In this document: piece after piece, positions 9,655-18,818 of the stretch
Numbering within the stretch: position 1 is the stretch's first letter
Layout of the letters: every line of letters begins with the position of its first letter
Source of the DNA: JAXLYE01 sp046351595
GTDB taxonomy: Bacteria; Myxococcota_A; Polyangia; Palsa-1104; JAEUJZ01
DNA length: 64,000 bases
Direction: 5' to 3'
NCBI GenBank assembly: GCA_046351595.1
Contig: JAXLYE010000010.1
Location: 1 to 64,000, forward strand
The notes under the pieces: model-generated
What the model was told of the DNA's origin: nothing
The model's input: only the letters and a program-made list of their open reading frames with translations
Database searches by the model: none
Translations under genes and position numbers: made by a program

Positions 9655-10595
9655 CGACGACCTTCCAGGCGCACGTAGATCTTGCTACCTGCGCGCAGCC
9701 GGCTCGCTCCGGCGGGGTCCAGCGTGGCCTCGACCGTCACCCGCTGCGAAGCGCCGTCCACCTCGGGAGCGACACGCTCCACCCGAGCCGCTGCCACTGC
9801 AGGACCTTCGGTCTCGCCCTCTCCCTGCCACACCACAAGTCGCTGACCTGCCGTCAGGGCCATCGCGGCCTCCGCCGAGACCGCGAATCGGACGAGCAGA
9901 TCCTGGTCGCTGATCAGCCGCAGCAGCGGCGTTCCGCCTGGGACCGCTGCGCCAGCCTCGACGTAGCGGCCCGCGATCGCACCATTAAAAGGAGCGCGGA
10001 TCTCGGCATCGTCAAGCTGTACCCGGATCTGCTCGATGCGGGCCAGCCGCTCTGCGACCGCGGCCCGGGCCGCGTCCAGCTGGGCCGCGGCCTCGGCCGC
10101 CTCGCCGTCCGCTTTTTCGATCTCGGCAGCTGCCACCATGTGCGGCTGCAGCGCCGGATTATGGATGCGTGCAGCCCGGGCGCGGGCGAGCCTGAGAATG
10201 ACCTCCTGCCGGTTAAGCTCCGCCCGCGCCTGCTCCTGCTGCGCCTGCGCGGTCTGCAGCTCGGCGCGCAAGGCGCGTGTATCGAACCGAGCCAGGATCT
10301 CTCCGCGCGTGACTGCGTGGCCGAGCGCTGCATCGATCCGCTCCAGGCGCCCGCCCCCGCGCGCGGCAAGCTCCAGGGCGCGGCGAGCCGCCACGGTCCC
10401 GGGGTATGCGCTTGCGGGTATCTGCGCCATCGTAGGACGTGCCCGCACGGCTTCGGCCCGCGCGGTCTCGGGAAGGAGCGCCTGCGCGAGCGCAGGCTCC
10501 ATCACGCGCTGCGGGGGCTTTTGCGCGCCCGCCTGGCTGCACGCGCCCAGCGTGGCGACGTAGAGAACAAGTAGGTTCTGCATGCGCGGGCTCAT
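9651..10595 (-). CDS. Adaptor lipoprotein (HlyD/RND membrane-fusion type), first gene of the RiPP operon
   Basis: About 314 residues with a hydrophobic N-terminus ending in a lipobox-like TLGAC, a lipoyl-like half (GTVAARRALELAARGGGRLERI), an Ala/Glu/Gln-rich helical hairpin (~95-185), and the C-terminal barrel (DDAEIRAPFNGAIAGRYVEAG). This is the architecture of RND/ABC adaptor proteins. The ATG at 10595 has a GGGAG ribosome-binding site, but a perfect-spaced -24/-12 promoter ends at 10596. If that promoter is the real one, translation must begin at the next ATG (10583) on a nearly leaderless message. It is the promoter-proximal gene of the adaptor-HlyD-exporter-LanB operon. Confidence 0.85.
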   Translation of the reverse strand: MSPRMQNLLVLYVATLGACSQAGAQKPPQRVMEPALAQALLPETARAEAVRARPTMAQIPASAYPGTVAARRALELAARGGGRLERIDAALGHAVTRGEILARFDTRALRAELQTAQAQQEQARAELNRQEVILRLARARAARIHNPALQPHMVAAAEIEKADGEAAEAAAQLDAARAAVAERLARIEQIRVQLDDAEIRAPFNGAIAGRYVEAGAAVPGGTPLLRLISDQDLLVRFAVSAEAAMALTAGQRLVVWQGEGETEGPAVAAARVERVAPEVDGASQRVTVEATLDPAGASRLRAGSKIYVRLEGRR

Positions 10596-10611
10596 TGCAA
10601 GCTCCCTGCCA
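10596..10611 (-). promoter_or_regulatory. Sigma54 (-24/-12) promoter of the RiPP operon
   Basis: The minus strand reads TGGCAGGGAGCTTGCA: GG and GC at exactly the required 10-nt spacing, inside GCTGGCA-NN-GAGCTTGC, a core it shares with the promoters at 18803 and 47045. Three CCTGCA-N5-TGCAGG sites lie 40-107 bp upstream, a fitting position for an enhancer-binding protein. It sits against the annotated start codon, which is the only argument against it. Confidence 0.65.
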
Positions 10612-10650
10612 GCCGCCGCGCCATCCGGCCCCAGGAGGCAGCGCACAGAC

Positions 10651-10718
10651 CCTGCAATCCCTGCAGGCCCGGCGAGGTCGCGCCCTGCAACAGTTGCAGA
10701 CCCTGCATCTTATGCAGG
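10651..10718. promoter_or_regulatory. Three CCTGCA-N5-TGCAGG operator sites
   Basis: Inverted repeats with identical geometry occur at 10651-10667 (CCTGCA/TGCAGG), 10684-10700 (CCTGCA/TGCAGA) and 10702-10718 (CCTGCA/TGCAGG, extended to a 9-bp arm). They lie in the divergent region between the RiPP operon and the FHA-sigma54 activator. The same half-sites recur at 17961 and 18698. They are probably binding sites of the activator at 10853. Confidence 0.7.
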
Positions 10719-10852
10719 GTAAAACTGCGCCGTGACCCCCAACCATGCCGGCACGGAACCTGCTCAGGCTCTCTGCTCATGACCAGCCGAGGCCTGACGC
10801 AGCACGCTCGTACGAGCGATCTTGCCGTTAGCCGTTATAGGAGCTGATCACG

Positions 10853-12706
10853 ATGGACAAACGCAACATGGATGATCCGAGCCAGACCCGGACCTTCGAC
10901 CCAAGTGCTCCCTTGGTCGCGGGGCCCGATGAGGGAGGGCGCGCCAGCTCTTATCTGATGGTGTTTGATGGGACACGCGCTTTCCGGTTCGAGCTGCCCG
11001 CGAGCGGCTCCATCACGATCGGGCGTGCCGATGACGCCGATCTGCAGCTTGAGGATGAGACAACCTCGCGCCACCACGCGCGCCTGACCGTTGTGGGTGA
11101 CGCTCTGCATCTGGAAGATCTGCGCAGCCGCAACGGGACGTACGTGAACCGCGAGCGCATCAGCGGCGTGTTCTCGCTCTCTACCGATGACGTCATCCGG
11201 ATCTGCAACGTCAAGCTGTTCGTCTATAAAGCGCCACGCCCGCCAGTGCGCCAGCCTCCTGGCGGCGCTGCGCAGCTCCGGCAGCGCCTGGGTGAAGAGA
11301 TCCTGCGCGCCATTCAGTACGAAAAGCGGCTCATGCTGCTCTGGATCAGTATCGAGTCGGACGGGCCTTCTATGGACCAGCAGCGGATCGAGTCCACTGT
11401 CCTGGCGAGGCTGGGGAAGCTGGACTGCGCGTGCTGGGACGCTCCAGGGCAGCTCATCGTGCTGCTCCCGAATCAGGATGCCTCCGAGGTGCAGCTGATC
11501 GCTCACGCACTCTTGCTAGACCTCGACAAGCTAGCGCTGCGCAGCCGCTGCGGGCTGGTATCCTGTCCTCAGGACGCCATCGAGATCGAGGTCATGCTGG
11601 CGTGCGGACGCGATGCCGCGCAGCGGTCCAAGCCGGGCGAGGTCTTGCTGGCGGCAGATCTGGTCTCGCGACACCGCGCTGGCGCCATGGAGATCCTGGT
11701 CGCGGACCCGGCGATGGCCGAGGTCTACCAGAAGGTCAAGCGCTACGCCGAGGGTGACATGGCCGTCCTGGTCCTGGGCGAGACCGGCAGCGGTAAGGAG
11801 CCCGTGGCCGCCGCGATCCATGCCTGGTCGCTCCGCTCGCGCCACCGCTACATCGAGAAGAACTGCGGCGCCATTCCCGAGTCCCTTCTCGAGAGTGAGC
11901 TCTTCGGGTATGTGAGGGGGGCTTTCTCGGGCGCCGCCGCAGACACCAAAGGCCTGTTCGAGCAGGCGAACCAGGGAACGGTCTTCCTTGATGAAGTGGC
12001 CGACCTGAAGCCGAGCGCGCAGGTGGCGCTGCTGCGGGTCATCGACCAGAAGAAGGTGCAGCGGGTCGGAGGCACCCAGCTCTATGACGCCGACGTGCGC
12101 ATCGTGGCCGCGACCAACAAGAACCTGCGCGAAGAGGTCCGCGCCGGGCGGTTCCGCTCGGATCTGTACCACCGGCTCGCGGTCGTCACGATTACGCTCA
12201 AGCCCCTGCGCGAGCGGCGGCGCGAGATCCCGCTTCTGGCGCGTGCATTCCTCGACGGCGAACGCGCGCGCCAGGGCAAGCCTCCGCTGCAGATCAGCGA
12301 CGCTGCGATGGTGCGCCTGATCGAGCACGACTGGCCGGGCAACGTCCGCCAGCTCAAGGGGCTCATGCACGCGCTGGCGACCGGAGTGCAGAGCAGCGAG
12401 GTCGATGTCTTCCATCTCGACGAGCTCCTGGACCAGCAGGACGAGGGAGAGCTCGCGCTGCCCGGGGCCGTCGCCCCCCCTCCCCTTCATAGGCCGTCTG
12501 CGACGGTCGGAGTCGTCTCCGAGCCTCAGGCGCGACCGCCATCCTACGAATTCAAACCGATCGGTCAGGAGCTCCGCGAGCTGGAGAAGCAGCGGATGAC
12601 CGAGGCCTTGCACGCGACAGGAGGTGTGATTGCAAGAGCAGCCAAGCTAATCGGAATGCCGGAACGGACGTTTTTCAAGAAGATGAAGGACTACAGGCTC
12701 ACGTAA
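10853..12706 (+). CDS. FHA-domain sigma54-dependent transcriptional activator
   Basis: A 617-residue enhancer-binding protein. An N-terminal FHA domain (GR at 57-58, SRHH at 72-75, RSRNGTYVN at 91-99) would bind a phosphothreonine peptide. The central AAA+ domain has Walker A GETGSGKE (309-316), the sigma54-contacting loop as GAFSGA (356-361, Ser replacing the usual Thr), Walker B GTVFLDE, and the GNVRQL motif. A Fis-type helix-turn-helix ends the protein. There is no receiver domain, so control is likely by Ser/Thr kinase signalling, and a large kinase is encoded nearby at 12954-17609. AGGAG precedes the ATG. It is divergent from the RiPP operon, and the precursor gene follows 17 bp downstream. 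Confidence 0.93.
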   Translation: MDKRNMDDPSQTRTFDPSAPLVAGPDEGGRASSYLMVFDGTRAFRFELPASGSITIGRADDADLQLEDETTSRHHARLTVVGDALHLEDLRSRNGTYVNRERISGVFSLSTDDVIRICNVKLFVYKAPRPPVRQPPGGAAQLRQRLGEEILRAIQYEKRLMLLWISIESDGPSMDQQRIESTVLARLGKLDCACWDAPGQLIVLLPNQDASEVQLIAHALLLDLDKLALRSRCGLVSCPQDAIEIEVMLACGRDAAQRSKPGEVLLAADLVSRHRAGAMEILVADPAMAEVYQKVKRYAEGDMAVLVLGETGSGKEPVAAAIHAWSLRSRHRYIEKNCGAIPESLLESELFGYVRGAFSGAAADTKGLFEQANQGTVFLDEVADLKPSAQVALLRVIDQKKVQRVGGTQLYDADVRIVAATNKNLREEVRAGRFRSDLYHRLAVVTITLKPLRERRREIPLLARAFLDGERARQGKPPLQISDAAMVRLIEHDWPGNVRQLKGLMHALATGVQSSEVDVFHLDELLDQQDEGELALPGAVAPPPLHRPSATVGVVSEPQARPPSYEFKPIGQELRELEKQRMTEALHATGGVIARAAKLIGMPERTFFKKMKDYRLT

Positions 12707-12723
12707 CGGAGGCTCGAGGACAA

Positions 12724-12948
12724 ATGAGCAACACCAAGAGCAACGAGAAGAATGCGGCGCAGAATCTGAGCCGCAAGCTGACGCTGAACAAAGAGATCCT
12801 GGGCCAGTCCATCGCGGATACTGACCTGGCGGGTGTGGCAGGCATGTCGGGGGACCCCCAGGCTGATCGTCGGGTCGATCGCACAATGAACGGAGAAACC
12901 AACTCCGGCAAGACGGGTGGGGGCGGGGGAGGCCGGTTGGACCAGTGA
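12724..12948 (+). CDS. Class I lanthipeptide-like precursor peptide without cysteine
   Basis: A 74-residue peptide starting 18 nt after the activator gene, preceded by a GGAGG-GAGGA-rich stretch. Residues 18-40 (KLTLNKEILGQS, then DTDLAGVAG) match the KLxLxKExLxxL...L..VAG leader of class I lanthipeptide precursors handled by LanB. After VAG the putative 33-residue core contains Ser/Thr residues and a run of six glycines but no Cys anywhere in the peptide. Thioether rings are therefore impossible within it, and LanB could only give linear dehydroamino acids. The leader ends AG rather than GG, a departure from the C39 cleavage norm. Adjacent to, but divergent from, the LanB operon. Confidence 0.78.
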   Translation: MSNTKSNEKNAAQNLSRKLTLNKEILGQSIADTDLAGVAGMSGDPQADRRVDRTMNGETNSGKTGGGGGGRLDQ

Positions 12949-12953
12949 ACAGT

Positions 12954-15900
12954 TCACCGCGTTGGCATGCAGCCTGATATGGCGGGTTGCAGTTCGCCCC
13001 ATAATGCAAGCCGCCTGCAAGCCTGCGGCAGCCATTCCTCCAACCTGCTCACGTAGCTGCTTACCGCCCCGTTGGTCCCAGTAGCAACGACCAATCTACC
13101 GTCCGGAGAGAAGCGCACCTGGTGTATGGAGTCGTTTGGGGTACGGTAGGAAGCAAGGAGATCGCCGGTGCGGGCGCTCCACACCTTGGCTGTGCCATCG
13201 CCGGCGCCGGTAACCAGACGGTCCTTGTCGCGGGACAGCGCGATGGAATAGATGCCCGCCGTGTGCTGCCGCATCGCGTAGCGCAGCCTTCCTGTGGAGA
13301 TGCTCCATGCGTAGGCCGCCCCATCATATCCGGCGGAGACCAGAGTATCTCCGTCTGCCAGGAATACCATGTCATAGATTGCATCGACGTGCTGGCGAAA
13401 CGTCCTGAGCAGCGCCCCTGTCTGCAGGTCCCAGACCCGCGCTGTGCTATCTTCGCTCCCTGTGACTACGAACCGGCTGTCAGGAGAGGAGATCACATCC
13501 CAGACTGCCTTGTTATGGCCCACCAGCTTCTTCAGGAGCTGTCCGCGCACGCTCAAGATCGCGGCAGTGCCATCGCCGCTCGCGCTCAATATCTTCGTCC
13601 CATCTTGGGATAGAGTGATGTACCAGATCTGGCCGGAATGTACTTGCGACTCCGCGATCAGCTTCATATCGTCAGCGGACCAGACCTTGATCTTGCCGTC
13701 CACGCTGGATGTGACGAAGGTCTGGTCGGATTCGGCAAACGTGGCTGAGTTGATCCCCTCGGGATGCGCCTGAATGCAGCGAGCCTCCGCTGTGGCTCGT
13801 TGCAGGAGGCACGCTCTGCCATCCTGCGCGACCGTCAAGATCCGTGAGCCGGACCGGGAGTAGTGGACGTATGAGATCGCATCGGAATGGAGCTTCCTGC
13901 TCAGAAGAACCTTTCCCCTTGCGTCCACGACGTAAGCCACTCCATCGTCACCCCCGGCGGCCACCTCGTGGCCGTTAGGAGAAAGATCGAGAGCCCAAAG
14001 GACGCCTTGGCTTAGTTTGGCGGCGCTTACCGCGGGCGCGCGCAGGTCCCATACCCTGACCTGCCGTTCGGCGGATGCAATCGCAAGTAGGCGGCCATCT
14101 CGCGATAGGGCGTGCCGGCGGTACTGCCTGGACAACCCCCTGAACAGGCGCGTATACCCGTTTGCATCCAGGTTCCACAAGACGACATTGTGATCTAGCC
14201 CAATCGTAATGACCTCGCCGTATTTATTGGAATCTAAAGCAAAGAGAAGACGGTTATGGAGAGAGTGACCATTGATAAGTTGACCCGTGGTAACCCCATA
14301 GGATCGAACCTCAGCGGACGAAGTTTCTGAGAGCACGATGCGTCGATTGGCATCCGCGAACTTTGCATGCACAATATTAGATGCAGTATCAATGAAGGTT
14401 TCTTGCATTGTTCCTATGTTGATAATCTCCGCACGTTTTTTGCCTATAATTGACACAAGCATTCCGTTATCAGAGAAGGTGACACTCTGGGCATCTTGAA
14501 ATTGAATTTTTATCAGTTCGTCCTGTCTGGATAAGTTCATGATCTCGACTACATCTTCTCCTGTTTTTACAGCCAAACAGTCTCCCTTTGCGGACAGAGC
14601 CTCGACACCCCGCGAGCGGAGGGGGGCATGGCGCTCCCGATCGATCAGCGGCACTGGCTGATAACCTTCCGAAACCCGACGCGAGACGGTCAGTTCACCG
14701 CCAGTTGCTGCGGTCAAGAGGACGGCGCCACCATCTGCGGCCCAGACGCGAGCGGCGCTGCCGGTGATTTGTCCCTTAACGCGTAAGGCTGGTCTACTAG
14801 CCAAAAGCGCATCTACTCTGAACAGACAATAGGTACCCGTTTTAGCTACAAGCAATAGCTCGGAATCCGCATTCACGAACAGCGCTCGGCTCACGGGCTC
14901 GCCGCACCACGCGGTCCCCGAACCGACCCGGTCTTCCGCTAGCCGCCATACCTGCGTCATCCCGCTCTCGTCAACCGCGGCCAGAAACTGATTGTCCTCA
15001 GAGAACTGGATGTCTTCAATATTGTGCGCCGTGGTAAGTGGCGGGAAAAGCTCTGAACCATAAGACAGCGCGGTGGTCAGCGCCTCGATCGCTTTTTCTG
15101 GGGGGTCTTCTTTCTTACGGTGGGAGGTCTGGATGATCCCGATCGAGGTCTGCAGGGCAGCGATATCTTGATCCGGCTGCTTCGCCAGCCACAGCGTACT
15201 CTCCAACTGCAGGGAGACCTCGGCGCGCTGGCGTGTCAGGCGGAACCAGTAGACGACCGACAGCGCCATCAGCAGGGTCACCACACCCAGCCCGACGCTG
15301 CGCTGGTACCACTTGTGCTGCCGCACGTTGGCGCGGGAGCGTGCCAGAAACTCTCGCCCCCGCTGCGTCAGCTCTCCCGGCGGGACGCGCACGACGTCGA
15401 CCTCGACGAGCTGGCGCTCGTTCCACAGCGCATCCCGGGCGCGGCCGAGGCGCTCCCACTCCGCGGCTGCCGATTCCATCCGCTGCACGACCGCGCGGCG
15501 ATCTGCTGCCGTATCGAGCCAGCTTCGCAAGGTCGCCCAGCCGCGGACCAACGCTTCGTGCGCAATCTCGAACGCCGCTCCGCCGCTGCCGGACTCCCGT
15601 GCGACTAGCAGGCGGGCCTGGACCAGCGCCTCCAGCGCGCCGCGCTCGGCGGCATCTCCGGTCAGGAGCTCGGACTCTGCGCGGGCCAGCCGGGCTCCCT
15701 CAACAGTCACCAGGCGCGGCAGGAGGCGCTGCACCGCCGCCCGCTGCTGCGGCAGGAGCCGGGCTAGAACCCCGTCTGCATAACGGGCCAGCGCTCCCGA
15801 GACACCGCCGATGCGCGACAGGGCGCTCTCGGTAATGATGCGCTGCTCGACGTCGCGCTCGTCCCAGAGCTCGGCGAGTGCGAACTGGAGCAGGGGCAGC

Positions 15901-17609
15901 CCGCCCCGCTCGGAGGCCGAGTTGGCCATCTCGTCGACGAGCGCCTCGGTCTCAAACTCCACGCCCTTTTTGCGCGCGGGACCGACGATGACTTCGCGCA
16001 GCTCTCGCGGGCCCATCGAGCGGAGCAGGAACAGGCCGCGCGAGAGCTCCTGCGATAGGTCGACGGCCTCGGCCAGACGGGTCAGAAAGTCGCCGCGGAC
16101 CGTTGCCAGCACGCGCATGCCCGGAGCGCGCTCAACTAGCAGCCCGAGCAGCTCACCCAGCGCGACCGACTCTGCTGCATCCGCCTGGGTGACCAGCTCC
16201 TCAAGCTGATCGATAAAGATCAGCAGCCCGTGCGCGCTCCCCAGCCAGCTGCGCAGTGCCCTGACGAGCTCCTGCGGCTCGCAGCGGAGCCACCCCAGCA
16301 CCGCCTCGCGCCCCAGGCCGAGCAGCGGAGCCAGCACGTCCGCCAGGGACGCGAGCGGGCGCTTGCCGGGGCTGGTGATTAGCGTCCGCCACACCCGACC
16401 TTCGCTGAGCACCCCGTCCTCGACCGCAGGCAGCACGCCCGCGCGACACAGCGAGGACTTGCCAACGCCCGAGTCGCCGGTTATGAGCACCAGCGGCTCA
16501 GTCCGCAGCTGCTCGATGAGCGTATGCAGATCGTTGCTGCGCCCGAAAAAGAGCGTGCGGTGCTCGGCTTCAAAGGGGTGCAGCCCGCGGTAGGGGTTTC
16601 CTTCTGGCACAGGCAGGCGCGGGCCGCGCTGCGCAAGCGTCTCCAACGCCGCCAGCAGATCCTCGGCCGAGCGCGGACGCTCGCCAGGCTCGCGGCGCAG
16701 GCAGCGGTCGATCCAGCCGGCGAGCGCAGCAGACAGCGCGGGCGCCAGCGACCGGATCGAGGGCGCATCAACATGGAGGGCGGCCTCGCGCAGCGCTGCC
16801 AGCTCTTTGAGCGGGTGCGGCGGCTGCCCGGTACACAGCTCAAAGAGCAGCGCGCCGAGTGAGTAGAGGTCCGAGCGCGCCGTGGCGGGTTCGCCGCGCC
16901 ACGTCTCCGGCGCCATGTAGTGTGGAGTCCCAAGCAGCGCGCCGGCCTGTGTCAGCGTGCGCGGAGAACCCGGGGCCGCACAAGACGGACCGCGCTCGTC
17001 CTCTTCCGGCCCGTCAAACTCGGGGGTGGCATTGCCGGCTGGACCCGGCATGCGCAGCGCCACCGGCTCGGGCCAAGCGGGCGGCTCGACCGAATCATCG
17101 ACGGGCTCTCCGCCGCCTGCAAGCAGCTTGGCCAGCCCGAAGTCGAGCAGCTTCACCTCGCCGTCCTCAGCGAGGATCACGTTGCCGGGCTTGATGTCCC
17201 GGTGCAGCACGCCTCGTCGGTGCGCGGCCTGCAGTCCGCGGGCCAGGCCCAGGGCAATCTGCAGCACGCGCTGTTCCGGGAAGGGCTTCCTTGCGCGATC
17301 GAGCGGCTCTCCCTCCACGTACTCTGAGACGAGATACGGAGCGCCTGCGTGCTCGCCAATCCTGTACACAGCGACCACGTTCGGATGCCGCAGCCGCGCC
17401 AGAGCCCTCGCTTCGACAAGAAAGCGCTGCCGCGCGGCAGACCCGGGGTGGACGCGTGCGATGAATTTGAGGGCGACTAAGCGCTCAAGCAGGGTGTCCT
17501 CGGCTAGAAAGACCTGCCCCATCCCGCCGCGGCCGAGCGCGCGCAGAAGACGGTACTCATCGATCAGGCTGGAGACGTTCATCGGGCGAATCGGCTCTTC
17601 GCTCGCCAT
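12954..17609 (-). CDS. Ser/Thr protein kinase with nSTAND NTPase and WD40 repeats
   Basis: A ~1551-residue signalling protein. The N-terminal kinase has GRGGMG at 26-31, Lys48, HRDIKPGNV near 137 and DFG following. Next is an nSTAND-type P-loop module introduced by NPYRGLHPFEAEHRTLFFGR, with GDSGVGKSS near 377 and FIDQLEELV. A membrane-like span (WYQRSVGLGVVTLLMALSVVY) precedes a C-terminal WD40 propeller region (~830-1530; repeats such as VWDLQTGALLRTF, VWSARTGDLLASY). Such proteins sense ligands through the propeller and STAND switch. The ATG at 17609 is chosen, 12 codons inside a GTG-initiated frame; it lacks a strong Shine-Dalgarno. Convergent with the precursor gene, six bases apart; a plausible partner of the FHA activator. 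Confidence 0.92.
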   Translation of the reverse strand: MASEEPIRPMNVSSLIDEYRLLRALGRGGMGQVFLAEDTLLERLVALKFIARVHPGSAARQRFLVEARALARLRHPNVVAVYRIGEHAGAPYLVSEYVEGEPLDRARKPFPEQRVLQIALGLARGLQAAHRRGVLHRDIKPGNVILAEDGEVKLLDFGLAKLLAGGGEPVDDSVEPPAWPEPVALRMPGPAGNATPEFDGPEEDERGPSCAAPGSPRTLTQAGALLGTPHYMAPETWRGEPATARSDLYSLGALLFELCTGQPPHPLKELAALREAALHVDAPSIRSLAPALSAALAGWIDRCLRREPGERPRSAEDLLAALETLAQRGPRLPVPEGNPYRGLHPFEAEHRTLFFGRSNDLHTLIEQLRTEPLVLITGDSGVGKSSLCRAGVLPAVEDGVLSEGRVWRTLITSPGKRPLASLADVLAPLLGLGREAVLGWLRCEPQELVRALRSWLGSAHGLLIFIDQLEELVTQADAAESVALGELLGLLVERAPGMRVLATVRGDFLTRLAEAVDLSQELSRGLFLLRSMGPRELREVIVGPARKKGVEFETEALVDEMANSASERGGLPLLQFALAELWDERDVEQRIITESALSRIGGVSGALARYADGVLARLLPQQRAAVQRLLPRLVTVEGARLARAESELLTGDAAERGALEALVQARLLVARESGSGGAAFEIAHEALVRGWATLRSWLDTAADRRAVVQRMESAAAEWERLGRARDALWNERQLVEVDVVRVPPGELTQRGREFLARSRANVRQHKWYQRSVGLGVVTLLMALSVVYWFRLTRQRAEVSLQLESTLWLAKQPDQDIAALQTSIGIIQTSHRKKEDPPEKAIEALTTALSYGSELFPPLTTAHNIEDIQFSEDNQFLAAVDESGMTQVWRLAEDRVGSGTAWCGEPVSRALFVNADSELLLVAKTGTYCLFRVDALLASRPALRVKGQITGSAARVWAADGGAVLLTAATGGELTVSRRVSEGYQPVPLIDRERHAPLRSRGVEALSAKGDCLAVKTGEDVVEIMNLSRQDELIKIQFQDAQSVTFSDNGMLVSIIGKKRAEIINIGTMQETFIDTASNIVHAKFADANRRIVLSETSSAEVRSYGVTTGQLINGHSLHNRLLFALDSNKYGEVITIGLDHNVVLWNLDANGYTRLFRGLSRQYRRHALSRDGRLLAIASAERQVRVWDLRAPAVSAAKLSQGVLWALDLSPNGHEVAAGGDDGVAYVVDARGKVLLSRKLHSDAISYVHYSRSGSRILTVAQDGRACLLQRATAEARCIQAHPEGINSATFAESDQTFVTSSVDGKIKVWSADDMKLIAESQVHSGQIWYITLSQDGTKILSASGDGTAAILSVRGQLLKKLVGHNKAVWDVISSPDSRFVVTGSEDSTARVWDLQTGALLRTFRQHVDAIYDMVFLADGDTLVSAGYDGAAYAWSISTGRLRYAMRQHTAGIYSIALSRDKDRLVTGAGDGTAKVWSARTGDLLASYRTPNDSIHQVRFSPDGRLVVATGTNGAVSSYVSRLEEWLPQACRRLALWGELQPAISGCMPTR

Positions 17610-17668
17610 GATAACGTAAACCCTGGCTGGGTCCTCCAGAATCACTAGAGGAGCGGCCGGAAGGAACG

Positions 17669-17872
17669 CTACTTGCCCGGCATGGGGAGCGGGATCGGTA
17701 ACCGGACGGTCACGCGTGATTCGTTGCCCACCGTCTGCCAGCGGGCGATGATGGGCTGCTCCATGATCTGGATGCCAGCACCGAGCGCGAACCCGGTGAC
17801 TAGCTCGCTCCCTTGCTTCTCCGTCAGCCCGCCCGTCTCGATCAGGAGCCGTTCGCCGTGACCTAGCACCAC
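17669..17872 (-). pseudogene. C-terminal fragment duplicating the end of the 760-aa protein at 19435
   Basis: The 67 codons match the last ~60 residues of the protein encoded at 19435-21717: LTEKQGSELVTGFALGAGIQI aligns with LTEQQGNELVTGLSLGVGIQI, and both end VGNESRV followed by LPIPLPMPGK. Nothing upstream in the frame resembles the rest of that protein, so this is a partial duplication or decayed paralogue. It lies between the kinase start and a long non-coding stretch, in opposite orientation to the intact paralogue. Confidence 0.75.
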
Positions 17873-17960
17873 TACGCGCAGCAGTCGGCGGTCCCTGTCT
17901 GCTCAGATCGAGCGCGTCCGTAGCATGCTCGCCCGGCCCGCCCCCTGCCTGCCGCTTGTG

Positions 17961-17977
17961 CCTGCATGATGTGCAGG
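17961..17977. promoter_or_regulatory. CCTGCA-N5-TGCAGG operator
   Basis: A perfect 6-5-6 inverted repeat (CCTGCA TGATG TGCAGG), identical in half-sites and spacing to those upstream of the RiPP operon. No matching -24/-12 element was found close by on either strand, so its target gene is unclear; the kinase gene (minus strand) is one candidate. Confidence 0.6.
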
Positions 17978-18697
17978 GTCGTTGGCCGGACTGCCGTGTG
18001 TGCAGGCTTCAGCCAACGGTTCGACCTTGGGGCGAGCCCGCATCTGCTCGCTGGTGGGTCTCCTTCCACAACCTCCCGATCAGCGGGCACTGACTGCTGC
18101 AGACCTGCCAGATTGTTCTGCTGCTACCGCGCAGAGCTACCGGCGATCTGCACCTGTACCAGCGGCGCGCCCAGCGCGAAGCCGCGCACCGAAGGCCGCA
18201 CGGCCTGAATAGAGAAGGGCTGACCAAAAAGACGCCGGGCCAGCGAGCGCCTATAGTTCTGCGGCGCTTCATGAAGAAGTAGCAGCGGGAGCGAGCAGGA
18301 TCGACCGCGTCACAATGCGGATCCGCGCGGCGGGGCGCTACGGCCGCGGCTCAGCACGATCCAAGCATACAGCCTCGACAACCGGCTCCCTGCCGACCCG
18401 CCGGGCTGCGCCCGCTTCTCTCTGCTTATGAGTGCAGGCCGAACGGGAGCTGGGGGGTCGACGAGGAGGCGGCAAGCAAGCTCAGGCTGCACATAGAGGG
18501 GCACGGCCCCTTGGTTCTTCGCAAGTACTTCTGCAGAGCGCGGCATCAGGCTCCCCCTACGCGGCGCAAATGCCGCACAGGCCAGTAAGCAGCGGGCATG
18601 CCATGGCGCGCTCCAGATCCCAACGTGCGTGTCAGGCGAACTCTCTTTTACTCGGATGAATAGGCTGGGCTGATTCCCTGCAAGGTCGGCAGGAGGA

Positions 18698-18716
18698 GTC
18701 TGCAGGACGTGCAGAC
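18698..18716. promoter_or_regulatory. GTCTGCA-N5-TGCAGAC operator
   Basis: A perfect 7-5-7 inverted repeat whose inner CTGCA/TGCAG half-sites and spacing equal the 10.65-kb operators. It is centred about 95 bp upstream of the -24 element at 18803, a normal distance for an enhancer-binding protein. Confidence 0.65.
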
Positions 18717-18802
18717 ACTGCCGAATGTGCCTAGGTATGCAGTGCGCAGCCGACAGCCCTTTCAGCGACGGAATCTGCGCTGGCAGGTCGGTCGCAAGCG
18801 GC

Positions 18803-18818
18803 TGGCATCGAGCTTGCG
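18803..18818 (+). promoter_or_regulatory. Sigma54 promoter of the CHAP lipoprotein gene
   Basis: TGGCATCGAGCTTGCG carries GG and GC with exact 10-nt spacing. The predicted start near 18830 leaves a ~25-nt leader with an AAGGAGG ribosome-binding site before the ATG at 18855. The core is almost identical to the promoters at 10596 (minus) and 47045. Confidence 0.75.

Noticed and set aside
11531..12613. 360-codon minus-strand frame
   Set aside because: Antisense of the FHA-sigma54 activator, whose domains are unambiguous.
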